Below, in pieces: positions 17,233 to 26,860 of a DNA stretch of 61,633 bases (position 1 is the first letter of the stretch; each line of letters starts with the position of its first letter). Where the stretch lies: NCBI GenBank assembly GCA_016215605.1, contig JACRJB010000061.1, positions 1 through 61,633 on the forward strand, in the 5' to 3' direction. The notes beneath the pieces were generated by a model. That model ran no database searches, was not told where the DNA came from, and saw nothing but the letters and a program-made list of their open reading frames with translations. The DNA comes from Rhodopseudomonas palustris. GTDB taxonomy: Bacteria; Pseudomonadota; Alphaproteobacteria; Rhizobiales; Xanthobacteraceae. The translations under genes were made by a program, and so were the position numbers.

Positions 17233-19911
17233 CTACGAGGTGCTCTCCAGCAGGTGCCGCGCGTTGCCTTGCGCCGCGAGCATGCGATCGACCTGCTGAG
17301 CGAGATCGTCGGCATTGGCCGGCTTGCGCATCACGCAGAACACTGCGTTGGGCTCGATGTCGAGCGCCTTGCCGGGGAAGCCGGTGAGCAGGATCGTCGG
17401 CAGCTCCGGCCGGCGGCGGTGCAGTTCCTCGATCAGGGCGAGCCCGTCCATCCCCGGCATCGACAGGTCGGTGATGACGAGGCGGACGCTGGCGTCGAGG
17501 TGATCGAGAGCCGTGGCCGCCGCCGCGGCGCGCCGCACAGCGAAGCCGCGTCGCTCCATCTGCCGCACCAGAATGTCGAGCACCAGCGGATCGTCGTCGA
17601 CGATCAGGATCGTGTTGTCGCGCCGCTGCTCCGGCAGCGCGGTGCCGGGGAGCCGCCGCGCCGGCGGACACGCCGCGTCCTCGGCCGCCGGAAACCATAG
17701 TTTCACCGAGGTGCCGCGGCCGAGCTCGGTTTCGATCTCCAGCGCGCCGCCGCTCTGCTCGGCGAAACCCTTCGCCATCGCCAAGCCGAGGCCGGTGCCT
17801 TGCCCGATCTCCTTGGTCGAGAAGAACGGCTCGCACGCGCGCGCCAGCACCTCCGGCGTCATCCCCGCGCCGGTGTCCGAGATCGTGATCCGCAGGTAGC
17901 GGCCCGGCGACAGCAGGTTGATCTGGCTCTGCTCCTGATCGGGCTCGATCTTCTCCGCGCACGCCGAGATGTACAACGTCCCGGTGTCGTTCATCGCGTC
18001 GCGGGCGTTGACCGCGATGTTGACCAGCACGGTTTCGAGCTGCGACTTGTCGGCCTTCAGCGCGGGCAGCCCCGGCTCGATCAGCAGCTCGATGCCGATG
18101 CCGTCGCCGAGCGTGTGCGACAGCATGTCCCTGAGCGCTTCGAGCATCGCCGAGACGTCGACGTGATCGGCGCTGAGATCGCTGCGGCGTGAGAAGGCGA
18201 GCAGCCGGTTGGTGATCGCCGCGCCGCGTGTCGTGGCATCCAGCATGATCTGCGCCATCCGCCGGGTCTGCGGCGGATTGTCGTCGGTGGCTTCGACGAT
18301 CTCCGCGCAGCCCTGCACCACCTGGATGACGTTGTTGAGATCGTGCGCGATGCCGCCGGCGAGTTGGCCGACCGCTTCCATGCGCTGGGCATGCGCCAGC
18401 CGCGCCTGCACCGCCTCGCGCCGCGCCACCTCGTTCTGCACCCGCTGTTCGAGGCTGCAGGTGAGCTGCCGCAGTTCGCGTTCGCTCGCCGCGTAGGCTT
18501 CGAGCGCGGTTTCGGCGTCCGCCTTGGCGCGCTTGAGCGCGTCGATGTCGTCGATCTCCGAGGTGATGTCGCGAATGATGCCGATCATGATCTCGCGCGG
18601 ACCGTTGTCGCCGAGCCACTGGCCGGTCACGTGCACCCAGCGGAAGCCGAACACCGGGTGCCTGATCCGCGCCCGGAGCTCGAACCTCGCGCCGTCGTCG
18701 AGCGAGCGGCGGATCGCGGCCGCGACGATCTTGCGGTCGTCGGGATGAACGATTCGGAGAAAGTAAGCGGTGTCGGTGGTTTCCTGCTCCGGGCCGCCGA
18801 GAATGGCGCGCGCCTTGTCGCTCGTCGTCGTGGTCCGCGTCGCCACGTTGGCGATCCACGTCCCCATCTCGGCGCCGTCGATCGCCAGCTTGAGGTGCTC
18901 GCGGCTGGATTGCAGCGCGCGCGCCTGCAGGTCGACGATGCGGCGGGCGTCGATGCTGCGCCGGCGCCAGCCGTGCACGATCACGAACGAGGTGGCGAGA
19001 ATCGCCAGCGTCAGCGCCATCGTCGCCGCGAGTTCCTTTCGCCAGCTCGACGAGTAGTCGATCGGCGACTGGCCGACGACGACGTAGAACGGATAGCCGG
19101 GCACCTTGTCGTAGGACAGCAGCCGCGCCACCTTGTCGGGGCTGACCGCATGGTACGTCCCGGAGTTCGGATCTCGGGCGAGATGGCTGCGCCATTCGGC
19201 CGTGACGCTCTTGTCGCCGGGGAGGATCCCCGCCGCCTCGGGCGGTGGAAAGCGCGTGACGGTCGACAGGTCGAGCGCGCGCAGGCTGATCGCACTGTTG
19301 CTGCCGAGATCGATGCCGGCGAACTGATCCTGGATCGATTTCAGCGTCACCACTGCGAACACCACGCCGGCGAAATCGCCGTTGCGGCTGTCGAGCCGTC
19401 TCGCCAGCACGATCGACCAGAGCTTGTCGCCGTAGCTCTCCAGCGGTTCGGACACGACCAGGCCGGCATCGGCATCGTCGCGCAGCCTGATGAAATAGGT
19501 CCGCTGCGAGATGTTGATCCGGTTGGTCGTCGGCAATCCGGATCCGGCCATCACGTTGCCCGCCGCGTCCGTCACCCGCAGGAATTCGAGCCGGCTATGG
19601 CGCTGGAATTGCCGGTCGGCCGCGGCGGCGATGGTGACGGGATCGAGCTGATCCGGCCTGGCTTCGAGCTCGTCCTTGAGCGTCAGCAGCGCGAGGTCGA
19701 TCTTGTCCAGTCCGGCCGCGAGATCGTGGCTGAGCAGCTTGGCGGTGTTGCGGGTGGTGACCGCAGCGGCCTGTTCGTGGACGCGATAGCTGTGCCGGAT
19801 CGACAGCGACACCAGCACGATCACCAGCAGATCCGCCGTCAGCACGGCGAGCAGCCAGCGCCACTGCCGCCACAGAGACAGGTCTCGCTGCATGGCACGC
19901 GTATCGACCAT
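17233..19911 (-). CDS. Hybrid sensor histidine kinase with periplasmic Cache-type sensor, PAS and receiver
   Basis: An 892-residue membrane sensor. A first membrane helix lies at about residues 14-36, then a Cache-like periplasmic domain (about 40-290) and a second helix around 300. A PAS domain follows (AIDGAEMGTWIANVATRTTT onward), then a coiled linker. The HisKA phospho-acceptor is GGIAHDLNNVIQ (His about 523). The ATPase shows NIAVNARDAM, DTGAGM and GTGLGLAMAKG. A C-terminal receiver has DDDP, with its phospho-acceptor Asp in ITDLSMPGMDG at about 815. The start is the ATG at 19911 with GAGG seven bases before it. No response regulator is adjacent, so the output partner is unknown. Confidence 0.88.
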   Translation of the reverse strand: MVDTRAMQRDLSLWRQWRWLLAVLTADLLVIVLVSLSIRHSYRVHEQAAAVTTRNTAKLLSHDLAAGLDKIDLALLTLKDELEARPDQLDPVTIAAAADRQFQRHSRLEFLRVTDAAGNVMAGSGLPTTNRINISQRTYFIRLRDDADAGLVVSEPLESYGDKLWSIVLARRLDSRNGDFAGVVFAVVTLKSIQDQFAGIDLGSNSAISLRALDLSTVTRFPPPEAAGILPGDKSVTAEWRSHLARDPNSGTYHAVSPDKVARLLSYDKVPGYPFYVVVGQSPIDYSSSWRKELAATMALTLAILATSFVIVHGWRRRSIDARRIVDLQARALQSSREHLKLAIDGAEMGTWIANVATRTTTTSDKARAILGGPEQETTDTAYFLRIVHPDDRKIVAAAIRRSLDDGARFELRARIRHPVFGFRWVHVTGQWLGDNGPREIMIGIIRDITSEIDDIDALKRAKADAETALEAYAASERELRQLTCSLEQRVQNEVARREAVQARLAHAQRMEAVGQLAGGIAHDLNNVIQVVQGCAEIVEATDDNPPQTRRMAQIMLDATTRGAAITNRLLAFSRRSDLSADHVDVSAMLEALRDMLSHTLGDGIGIELLIEPGLPALKADKSQLETVLVNIAVNARDAMNDTGTLYISACAEKIEPDQEQSQINLLSPGRYLRITISDTGAGMTPEVLARACEPFFSTKEIGQGTGLGLAMAKGFAEQSGGALEIETELGRGTSVKLWFPAAEDAACPPARRLPGTALPEQRRDNTILIVDDDPLVLDILVRQMERRGFAVRRAAAAATALDHLDASVRLVITDLSMPGMDGLALIEELHRRRPELPTILLTGFPGKALDIEPNAVFCVMRKPANADDLAQQVDRMLAAQGNARHLLESTS

Positions 19912-20112
19912 ATGCCTGCCTCGGATCGCAAGCGGCATTAGACGACAGCAGGTCGCAGAGCCGCGAGGTTGACAACGAGTTTCAACTATCCGTCGTCGGA
20001 CGGATGATAGTTGCTTCGTTGCAAATCTCGTGTGCAATTTCGGACGAGTTGGCCTTTGGTCTGGGGACGGCAGAACGGCGTTCGCGCGCAGCGCGCGCCC
20101 GCAACGACGCGG

Positions 20113-21732
20113 TTACTTGCCGTCCTCGATCATCATCGTCGCGCCCTTTTCGGCGATCATCGCGGTCGGGGTGTTGGTGTTGCCCGAGGTGATCGTCGGC
20201 ATCACCGAAGCATCGACGACGCGGAGGCCGTCGAGGCCGTGCAGCCGCAGCCGATCGTCGACCACGGCGGTCGGATCGCTGGCCAGCCCCATCTTGGCGG
20301 TGCCGACCGGGTGGAAGATCGTGGTGCCGATGTCGCCCGCCGCCTTCGCCAGCGAGGCGTCGTCGTCGCCGACGGCGCGGCCGGGCAGATACTCCTCGGG
20401 TTGATACTTCGTGAGCGCCGGCTGCTGCATCAGCCGGCGCGTACAGCGGATCGCGTCGGCGGCGACGCGGCGGTCGTCCTCGGTTTCGAGATAATGCGGC
20501 GCGATCGACGGCGCTGCGTCGAGCGCGGTGGACTTGATCCTGATCTCGCCGCGCGAGGTCGGGCGCAGATTGCAGGCGCTGACAGTGATCGCCGGGAAGC
20601 GGTGCAGCGGGTCGCCGAATTTGTCGAGCGACAGCGGCTGGACGTGGAACTGGATGTTGGCGCGCTCCTGATGCGGGTCGGAGCGGGTGAAGATGCCGAG
20701 CTGCGACGGCGCCATGGTCAGCGGCCCGCGCCGGCGGAACGCGTAGTCGATGCCCATCCAGGCGCGGCGCGGCAGCGAATGATAGATCTCGTTCAGGGTG
20801 CGGCCGCCGCTGACCCGATAGATCGCGCGCTGCTGCAGATGGTCCTGCAGATTGCGGCCGATGCCGGGGCGGTCGAGCACCGGCTCGATGCCGAGCGGCT
20901 TCAGCCATTCCGCCGGGCCGATCCCGGAGCGCTGCAGCACCTGCACCGAACCGATCGAGCCGGCGCACAGCACCACCTCGCGCCGCGCCCGCGCCTCGAC
21001 CGCCACGCCGTTCTGCAGGAAGCGGACACCGACGGCGCGGCCGTGCTCGACGATCACCCGGTCGGTGACGACATGGGTTTCCAGCCGCAGGTTCGGCCGG
21101 TGCAGCGCCGGCTTGAGGAAGCCGCGTGCCGACGACCAGCGCCGGCCGCGCTTCTGGTTGACGTGGAAATAGCCGACGCCCTCGTTGTCGCCGGTGTTGA
21201 AATCGGCGCTGCGTGGAATCCCCATCTCGCCGGCGGCGTCCGCCACCGCGTCGAGGATCGGCCAGGACAGTCGCGCCGCCTCGATCCGCCAGCCGCCGCC
21301 GGCGCCGTGGTGCTCGCTGTCACCGAGGAAGTGGTCCTCCAGCCGGCGGAACACCTGCCGGACGTCGTCCCAGCCCCAGCCGGACAGGCCGAGCTGGCGC
21401 CAATGGTCGTAGTCGGCGGCCTGGCCGCGCATCGAGATCATGGCGTTGATGGCCGAGGAGCCGCCGATCACCTTGCCGCGCGGATAGGCCAATGACCGAC
21501 CGTTCAACCCGGGCTCGGGCTCGGTCTTGAACATCCAGTCGGAGCGCGGATTGCCGATCGCGAACAGATAGCCGACCGGGATGTGAAACCAGATCCAGTT
21601 GTCGCGGCCGCCGGCCTCCAGCAGCAGCACCCGGCAATTCGGGTCGGCGGACAGCCGATTGGCGACGATGCAGCCGGCGGTGCCCGCGCCGACCACGATA
21701 TAGTCGAATTCGCCCTCGATCCGCGCCGTCAT
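20113..21732 (-). CDS. GMC-family FAD oxidoreductase (choline/alcohol dehydrogenase-like)
   Basis: A 539-residue flavoprotein. The N-terminal FAD motif is VVGAGTAGCIVANRL, followed by the E-bearing strand LLLEAGG. The GMC signature GKVIGGSSAINAMI is near residue 86. The C-terminal catalytic His lies in IFHPVGTAKMG, and the final FAD contact is GNTNTPTAMIAEKGA. It probably oxidises a primary alcohol or polyol. Substrate cannot be read from sequence, and betA-like identity is not claimed. Transcribed alone, divergent from the M20 amidohydrolase. Confidence 0.87.
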   Translation of the reverse strand: MTARIEGEFDYIVVGAGTAGCIVANRLSADPNCRVLLLEAGGRDNWIWFHIPVGYLFAIGNPRSDWMFKTEPEPGLNGRSLAYPRGKVIGGSSAINAMISMRGQAADYDHWRQLGLSGWGWDDVRQVFRRLEDHFLGDSEHHGAGGGWRIEAARLSWPILDAVADAAGEMGIPRSADFNTGDNEGVGYFHVNQKRGRRWSSARGFLKPALHRPNLRLETHVVTDRVIVEHGRAVGVRFLQNGVAVEARARREVVLCAGSIGSVQVLQRSGIGPAEWLKPLGIEPVLDRPGIGRNLQDHLQQRAIYRVSGGRTLNEIYHSLPRRAWMGIDYAFRRRGPLTMAPSQLGIFTRSDPHQERANIQFHVQPLSLDKFGDPLHRFPAITVSACNLRPTSRGEIRIKSTALDAAPSIAPHYLETEDDRRVAADAIRCTRRLMQQPALTKYQPEEYLPGRAVGDDDASLAKAAGDIGTTIFHPVGTAKMGLASDPTAVVDDRLRLHGLDGLRVVDASVMPTITSGNTNTPTAMIAEKGATMMIEDGK

Positions 21733-21818
21733 CGCTCCCGTCCCACCTTGCGTTCCACGACTTCGTGATTGTGCAGACGCTTAGCCCCCCGGGGAGGCGC
21801 TGTACAGTTGCTGCGGAC

Positions 21819-21840
21819 CGGCAGGCCGGCTAGCCTGCCG
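21819..21840. other. Hairpin in the GMC oxidoreductase-amidohydrolase gap
   Basis: An 8-bp perfect stem (CGGCAGGC at 21819-21826 with its complement at 21833-21840), 40 bases before the amidohydrolase ATG. It could be an operator or leader hairpin. There is no T-run. Confidence 0.35.
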
Positions 21841-21880
21841 TATCCGAATACGAAACCGCCGTCCGGAGCCCCGACACCTC

Positions 21881-23053
21881 ATGCCCGTGATCAACCGCGT
21901 CGCCGATCTGCAGCCCGACATCATGGCCTGGCGCCACGATATCCATCAGCATCCCGAGCTGATGTACGACGTCGACCGCACCGCGGAGTTCGTCGCACAA
22001 CGCCTGCGCGAATTCGGCTGCGATGAGGTTGTGACCGGGCTCGGCCGCACCGGCGTGGTCGGCGTGATCCGCGGCCGCAAGCCGGCGAACGGCGGCGACC
22101 TCAAGGTGATCGGGCTGCGCGCCGACATGGACGCGCTGCCGATCGAGGAGGCGACCGGTCTGCCCTATGCCTCCAAGGTGCCCGGCAAAATGCACGCCTG
22201 CGGCCATGACGGCCACACCGCGATGCTGCTCGGCGCCGCGCGCTATCTCGCCGAGACCCGCAATTTCGCCGGCGATGCGGTGGTGATCTTCCAGCCGGCC
22301 GAGGAGGGCGGCGCCGGCGCCGCGGCGATGATCAAGGACGGCCTGATGGACCGCTTCGGCATCGAGCAGGTCTACGGCATGCACAACGGCCCCGGCATCC
22401 CGGTCGGCGCCTTCGCGATCAGCCCGGGCCCGATCATGGCCTCGACCGATTCGGTCGACATCCGGATCGAGGGCGTCGGCGGCCACGCCGCGCGGCCGCA
22501 CATGTGCATCGATTCGGTGCTGGTCGGCGCCCAGCTCGTCGCCGCCCTGCAATCGATCGTGTCGCGCACGGTCGATCCGCTGGAATCGGCGGTGATCTCG
22601 ATCTGCGAATTCCACGCCGGCAACGCCCGCAACGTCATCCCGCAGATCGCCGAACTCCGCGGCACGGTCCGCACCCTGAAGGCCGAGGTTCGCGATCTGG
22701 TCGAAAAGCGCATCCACGAGGTCGCCGCCGGCGTCGCGCTGTCGACCGGCGCCAAGATCGACATCGTCTACGAGCGCGGCTATCCGGTGGTGGTCAATCA
22801 CGCCGAGCAGACCCAGGTGGCGCAGCGGATCGCCAAGGACATCGCCGGCGATTCCAACGTGATGTCGATGCCGCCGCTGATGGGCGCCGAGGATTTCGCC
22901 TACATGCTCGAAGCCCGCCCGGGCGCCTTCATCTTCCTCGGCAACGGCGACAGCGCCGGGCTGCATCACCCGGCCTACAATTTCAACGACGACGCCATCG
23001 TCTACGGCACCTCGTACTGGATCAAGCTGGTCGAGAGCCAACTCGCCGCCTGA
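21881..23053 (+). CDS. M20-family amidohydrolase (hippurate hydrolase/aminoacylase-like)
   Basis: A 390-residue di-zinc amidohydrolase. Motifs visible are WRHDIHQHPEL, GLRADMDALPI, the zinc-binding HACGHDGHT (about residue 105), FQPAEEGGAGA with the general-base Glu, and GGHAARPHMCID from the lid domain. MGAEDFAYM is near the C-terminus. It hydrolyses N-acyl amino acids such as hippurate. Free benzoate would feed the aromatic catabolism typical of this genus, but that link is inference. Confidence 0.88.
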   Translation: MPVINRVADLQPDIMAWRHDIHQHPELMYDVDRTAEFVAQRLREFGCDEVVTGLGRTGVVGVIRGRKPANGGDLKVIGLRADMDALPIEEATGLPYASKVPGKMHACGHDGHTAMLLGAARYLAETRNFAGDAVVIFQPAEEGGAGAAAMIKDGLMDRFGIEQVYGMHNGPGIPVGAFAISPGPIMASTDSVDIRIEGVGGHAARPHMCIDSVLVGAQLVAALQSIVSRTVDPLESAVISICEFHAGNARNVIPQIAELRGTVRTLKAEVRDLVEKRIHEVAAGVALSTGAKIDIVYERGYPVVVNHAEQTQVAQRIAKDIAGDSNVMSMPPLMGAEDFAYMLEARPGAFIFLGNGDSAGLHHPAYNFNDDAIVYGTSYWIKLVESQLAA

Positions 23054-23227
23054 TCGCGCGCCGCGACGGCCGATCATTTGATCGTGCCGTCGGCCGCGTC
23101 GCCGACGCGTCGTCGTGCAGCGGCGACGACTCTGGGGAGCACCGCGGCCGCGCGCTGCTGATCGTCGTCTCAAATGATCGGTCGCTGCCGATCGTCGGTC
23201 GAAGTCGGCACGGCGCGCGTGCTGTCA

Positions 23228-23252
23228 GGAACCATCACCTCCAAGTTGCGTT
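23228..23252 (+). promoter_or_regulatory. EcfG (general stress response) promoter upstream of the YciE-like gene
   Basis: GGAAC at 23228-23232 and CGTT at 23249-23252 with exactly 16 bases between them. This is the alphaproteobacterial EcfG consensus with no mismatch. It ends 45 bases before the ATG. Confidence 0.75.
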
Positions 23253-23297
23253 GGCGGCAGGTCAGACGTGCTGCACAATCCCCAAACGGAGGCGACC

Positions 23298-23798
23298 ATG
23301 GCTGCTGCCAAAGACAAGACTCTCAACGATCTCTTCCTCGACACGCTCAAGGACATCTACTACGCCGAAAAGCAGATCCTGAAGGCGCTGCCGAAGATGG
23401 CGAAGGCCGCCAGCTCGGACAAGCTGCGCGCCGCGTTCGAGAAACACGAAGGCGAGACCGAAGGCCAGATCGAGCGCCTCGAACAGGTGTTCGAACTGCT
23501 CGACAAGCCGGCCCGCGGCAAGACCTGTGACGCGATCATGGGCATCCTCGACGAGGGCAAGGAGATCATGAGCGAATACAAGGGCACCGAGGCGCTCGAC
23601 GCCGGGCTGCTCGCCGCGGCGCAGGCCGTGGAGCACTACGAGATCTCGCGCTACGGCACGCTGAAGCAGTGGGCGACCCAGCTCGGCATGAAGGACGCCG
23701 CCAAGCTGCTCGACCAGACGCTGCAGCAGGAGAAGAACACCGACGTCTCGCTGACCAAGCTAGCCGAGACCGCCGTCAACCTCGCCGCCGCGGCCTGA
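23298..23798 (+). CDS. Ferritin-like DUF892 (YciE/YciF family) stress protein
   Basis: A 166-residue four-helix protein of the DUF892 family. Hallmarks are LNDLFLDTLKDIYYAEKQIL at the N-terminus, KHEGETEGQIERLEQVFE and AVEHYEISRYGTLKQWA, which supply the Glu/His pattern of the ferritin-like fold. The ATG at 23298 follows GGAGG at good spacing. The frame is open ten codons earlier. Biochemical function is uncertain, but family members are stress-induced. A perfect EcfG promoter agrees with that. Confidence 0.9.
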   Translation: MAAAKDKTLNDLFLDTLKDIYYAEKQILKALPKMAKAASSDKLRAAFEKHEGETEGQIERLEQVFELLDKPARGKTCDAIMGILDEGKEIMSEYKGTEALDAGLLAAAQAVEHYEISRYGTLKQWATQLGMKDAAKLLDQTLQQEKNTDVSLTKLAETAVNLAAAA

Positions 23799-23809
23799 TA
23801 TTGCTGCGA

Positions 23810-23825
23810 AGGGGCCTTGGCCCCT
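23810..23825 (+). terminator. Probable terminator hairpin of the DUF892 gene
   Basis: A 7-bp perfect stem AGGGGCC/GGCCCCT with a TT loop, 12 bases after the stop. There is no strong T-run. Confidence 0.45.
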
Positions 23826-23850
23826 CGGCTTAGGCCGGACCTCACCACGC

Positions 23851-23939
23851 CGTCATGGCCGGGCTTGTCCCGGCCATCTACGTCTTGCTACGTGCGAGGT
23901 TGAAAACGTGGATGCCCGGCACAAGGCCGGGCATGACGG
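23851..23939. repeat. Palindromic intergenic repeat, family D
   Basis: It begins CGTCATGGCCGGGCTTGTCC and ends with a related inverted segment, GGCCGGGCATGACG. It is the only copy of this family in the window. It lies between convergent genes and may take part in termination. Confidence 0.65.
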
Positions 23940-23990
23940 AGCGTGAGGCGTGTGCGACTGCGCAGGCCAAGTCGTGGATCGGAAAAGCGA

Positions 23991-25220
23991 TCAGCCCCCG
24001 ACGTCGGCGCTGATCACGTCGCCGAACAGCTCCCACTTCTCACCCTTGAAGCGCTGCAGCTGCAACTGGCTGATCGGAGCGAAGTCGGTCGCCGAGGTGT
24101 TGATCTTGATGCCGGGGAGCAGCACTTCGGTGCGGTAGTCCTTCAGGCTGGCGGCCTGCTTCATGACGTTGGCGCGGGTCAGGTCGTCGCCGCACTTCTT
24201 CAGCACTTCGACCAGGGTCTGCGCCACGCCGTAGCCGACGATGGTGCCGCCGTCGAGTTTGTTGCCTTCCGGAAACTCCTTGTCCATGAAGGCCAGGAAC
24301 TCCTTCATGCCGGCGTCGTCCTTCCATTGCGAGTCGGACACGTCCTTGAGATAGGCGGCCGAGATGATGCCCTGCGCGTTCTCGTAGCCGGCGGGCTTGA
24401 TCACGCTGCCGACCGAAGCGGAGACGTTGTTGAGGAAGTGGGTCGGCTTCCAGCCGATCTCCGCCATCTTCTTGATCGCCTGCGCGGCGAATTTCGGCGT
24501 GGTGATGTTGATGAAGACGTCGGCGCCGATCGACTTCAGCTTGACGATGTGGCTGTCGATGGTCGGGGTTGAGATCTCGTAGCTCTCCTTGACGACGATC
24601 ATCGACGCGCCCTTGGCGCCGAGGCCGTCCTCGAGACCCTTCAGATAGTCCTTGCCGTAATCGTCGTTCTGATACAGGACGGCGATCTTGGCGTTCGGCA
24701 TCTCCTTCAGGATGTATTTGGCGTAGATCTGGGTCTCGCTCTGGTAGTTCGGCTGCCAGCCCATCGTCCAGGGGAAGTCTTTCGGATCGTTCCACTTGGT
24801 CGCGCCGGTCGCGACGAACAGCTGCGGCACCTTCTTGCTGTTCATGTATTTGTGGATCGCCGAATTCGGCGGCGTGCCGAGCGAGTTGAAGATCAGCAGC
24901 ACTTCGTCGCTCTCGACCAGCTTGCGCGCCTGCTCCACGGTCTTGGGCGGCGAGTACGCGTCGTCGTAGGTGATGAAGTTGATCTTGCGGCCGTTGATGC
25001 CGCCCTTGTCGTTGATCATCTTGAAGTACGCGGCTTCGGTCTTGCCGATCACGCCGTAGGCGGACGCGGGTCCGCTGTAGGGCATGATGTTGCCGATCTT
25101 GATCTCGGTGTCGCTGGCGCCTGAGTCGTACTTTTTCTGCGCGAGCGCGCCGCTGGACGCGGCGAGTGTCAGCGCAAGCGCCGCCGATACGGCAGCCATC
25201 TGCGAGCGGAGTGAAGGCAT
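23991..25220 (-). CDS. Periplasmic branched-chain amino acid-type ABC binding protein, copy 1
   Basis: A 409-residue family 1 binding protein (LivK/Leu-Ile-Val type). A signal peptide (MPSLRSQMAAVSAALALTLA then ASSGALAQ) precedes the mature part. The mature part opens TEIKIGNIMPYSGPASAYG and contains INGRKINFITYDDAYSPPK. The ATG at 25220 has GGGAG seven bases before it. It is the first of four adjacent paralogues, closest to copies 2 and 3. The ligand is unknown. In this genus such proteins bind aromatic or fatty acids as well as amino acids, and the neighbouring pim operon suggests dicarboxylates (inference). Confidence 0.9.
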   Translation of the reverse strand: MPSLRSQMAAVSAALALTLAASSGALAQKKYDSGASDTEIKIGNIMPYSGPASAYGVIGKTEAAYFKMINDKGGINGRKINFITYDDAYSPPKTVEQARKLVESDEVLLIFNSLGTPPNSAIHKYMNSKKVPQLFVATGATKWNDPKDFPWTMGWQPNYQSETQIYAKYILKEMPNAKIAVLYQNDDYGKDYLKGLEDGLGAKGASMIVVKESYEISTPTIDSHIVKLKSIGADVFINITTPKFAAQAIKKMAEIGWKPTHFLNNVSASVGSVIKPAGYENAQGIISAAYLKDVSDSQWKDDAGMKEFLAFMDKEFPEGNKLDGGTIVGYGVAQTLVEVLKKCGDDLTRANVMKQAASLKDYRTEVLLPGIKINTSATDFAPISQLQLQRFKGEKWELFGDVISADVGG

Positions 25221-25320
25221 TTCGAGCTCCCTTTTCTTGGTCTGTTGATTGTGTGGTGTTGTGCGGGCTCTTGGCGGCCCTGTCGGGTCATTCAACACCT
25301 TTCGCGCTGCGTCGGCAACA

Positions 25321-25352
25321 AAAAGCCCCCGCGACGACGTCGCAGGGGCTTG
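25321..25352 (-). terminator. Intrinsic terminator downstream of binding protein copy 2
   Basis: On the minus strand a stem of AAGCCCC, a one-base mismatch, then GCGAC pairs around a 3-base loop and is followed by a T-run. Confidence 0.75.
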
Positions 25353-25444
25353 CTGCAGTGCGAAGTATCAAGGCTGTTAGTAGAATCCCGAGGTGCCGTA
25401 CGGTGCTGCTCGAGAGCGATGGCGGACGGACGTGCGGCGCGGCA

Positions 25445-26674
25445 TCAGCCGCCGGTCTCGGCGCTGATGATCTCGCCGAACAGCTCCCACTTGCCCCTGG
25501 TGAAGCGCATCATCTGCAACTGCTCGATCGGCGCGAAATCGGTGGCCGAGGTGTTGATCTTGATGCCGGGCAGCAGCGCGTCGGCGGCGAAGTCCTTGAT
25601 CGATGCCGCCTGTTTCATCACGTTGGCGCGGGTCAGGTCGTTGCCCGACATCTTCAGCACCTGCACCATGGTTTGCGCCGCAGTATAGCCGTACACCAGG
25701 TTGGTGTCGGCGATGTTGGCGCCCGGCATGTACTTGTCGAGGAAGGCCTTGAACTTCTTCATGCCCTCGTCGCCGTCCCATTGCGAGTCCGAGGCGTCCT
25801 TGAGGTAGCCCGCCGACAGCACGCCTTCCGAGGCGTCGAGCCCGGCCGGCTTCATCACCGCGCCGATCGAGATCGACACGTCGGTCATCAGGTGCATCGG
25901 CTTCCACTGCAGCTCGGCCATCTTCTTGATCGCCTGAGCGGCGAATTTCGGCGTCGAGATGTTGACGAAGACGTCGGCGCCGGTGTCCTTCAGCTTGACG
26001 ATGTGGGCGTCGATCGAGGGTTCCGAGGTTTCGTAGCTTTCCTCGGCGACGATCAGTTTCGAGCTGTTGCCGCCGAACACGTCCTTGAGGCCGGCGAGAT
26101 AGTCCTTGCCGAAATCGTCATTGGCGTAGAACACCGCCACCTTGGCGTTCGGCTTCTCCTTCAGGATGTACTTGGCGAAGATTCGCGCCTCGACCCGGTA
26201 GCTGGGCTGGAAGCCCATGGTCCAGGGAAACTCCTTGGGGTCGTTCCACTTGCTCGCGCCGGTTGCAACGAACAGTTGCGGCACCTTCTTGACGTTGTGA
26301 TACTTCTGCACCGCGGTCTGGGTCGGCGTGCCGAGCGCGTTGAAGACCAGGAAGACCTCGTCGCTCTCGATCAGCTTGCGAACCTGCTCGACCGTCTTCG
26401 GCGGCGAGTAGGCGTCGTCGTAGCTGATGAAATTGATCTTGCGGCCGTTGATGCCGCCCTGCTCGTTGATCATCCGGAAGTAGGCTTCTTCGGTCTTGCC
26501 GATCACCCCATAGGCCGAAGCCGGGCCGCTGTAGGCCTCGACGTTGCCGATCTTGATTTCGGTGTCGGTGACGCCGGGATCGTATTTCTTCTGGGCGAGG
26601 GCGCCGTGGCTGGACGCGGCAAACAGCAGCGCGGCTGCCGAAAGAACAGCCAGTTTCGAACTGGAAAAGGACAT
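25445..26674 (-). CDS. Periplasmic branched-chain amino acid-type ABC binding protein, copy 2
   Basis: A 409-residue secreted family 1 binding protein. The signal peptide is MSFSSSKLAVLSAAALLFAA plus SSHGALAQ. The mature start KKYDPGVTDTEIKIG and the core GGINGRKINFISYDDAYSPP are nearly shared with copies 1 and 3. It has its own AGGAG ribosome-binding site and its own downstream terminator, so it is probably expressed independently. Differences from copy 1 lie mostly around residues 90-130 and in the C-terminal lobe, where ligand specificity would be set. Confidence 0.9.
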   Translation of the reverse strand: MSFSSSKLAVLSAAALLFAASSHGALAQKKYDPGVTDTEIKIGNVEAYSGPASAYGVIGKTEEAYFRMINEQGGINGRKINFISYDDAYSPPKTVEQVRKLIESDEVFLVFNALGTPTQTAVQKYHNVKKVPQLFVATGASKWNDPKEFPWTMGFQPSYRVEARIFAKYILKEKPNAKVAVFYANDDFGKDYLAGLKDVFGGNSSKLIVAEESYETSEPSIDAHIVKLKDTGADVFVNISTPKFAAQAIKKMAELQWKPMHLMTDVSISIGAVMKPAGLDASEGVLSAGYLKDASDSQWDGDEGMKKFKAFLDKYMPGANIADTNLVYGYTAAQTMVQVLKMSGNDLTRANVMKQAASIKDFAADALLPGIKINTSATDFAPIEQLQMMRFTRGKWELFGEIISAETGG

Positions 26675-26765
26675 CTTGGATGGTCTCCTACCGTGTGATC
26701 GCTGCCTCGTTGGTCGGGCGGCGTGGGGGAGATTGAACAGCGTTTGTCCGGACCCGGCAACAAAG

Positions 26766-26795
26766 AACCCCCGGCAACGGGCGTTGCCGGGGGTT
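26766..26795 (-). terminator. Intrinsic terminator downstream of binding protein copy 3
   Basis: A perfect 13-bp stem (26766-26778 with 26783-26795), loop GGGC, followed by a T-rich stretch (CTTTG) on the minus strand. Confidence 0.85.
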
Positions 26796-26860
26796 ATTAT
26801 TTGGGCGGATGGTCCGCGAAGTTGCGTCGAGAAGCTATGCGCTTTTCGCGGTGCTGGGAG

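Noticed and set aside
18343-19941. 532-codon open frame opposite the histidine kinase
   Set aside because: The minus strand encodes a complete sensor kinase with all boxes. The plus frame is compositional.
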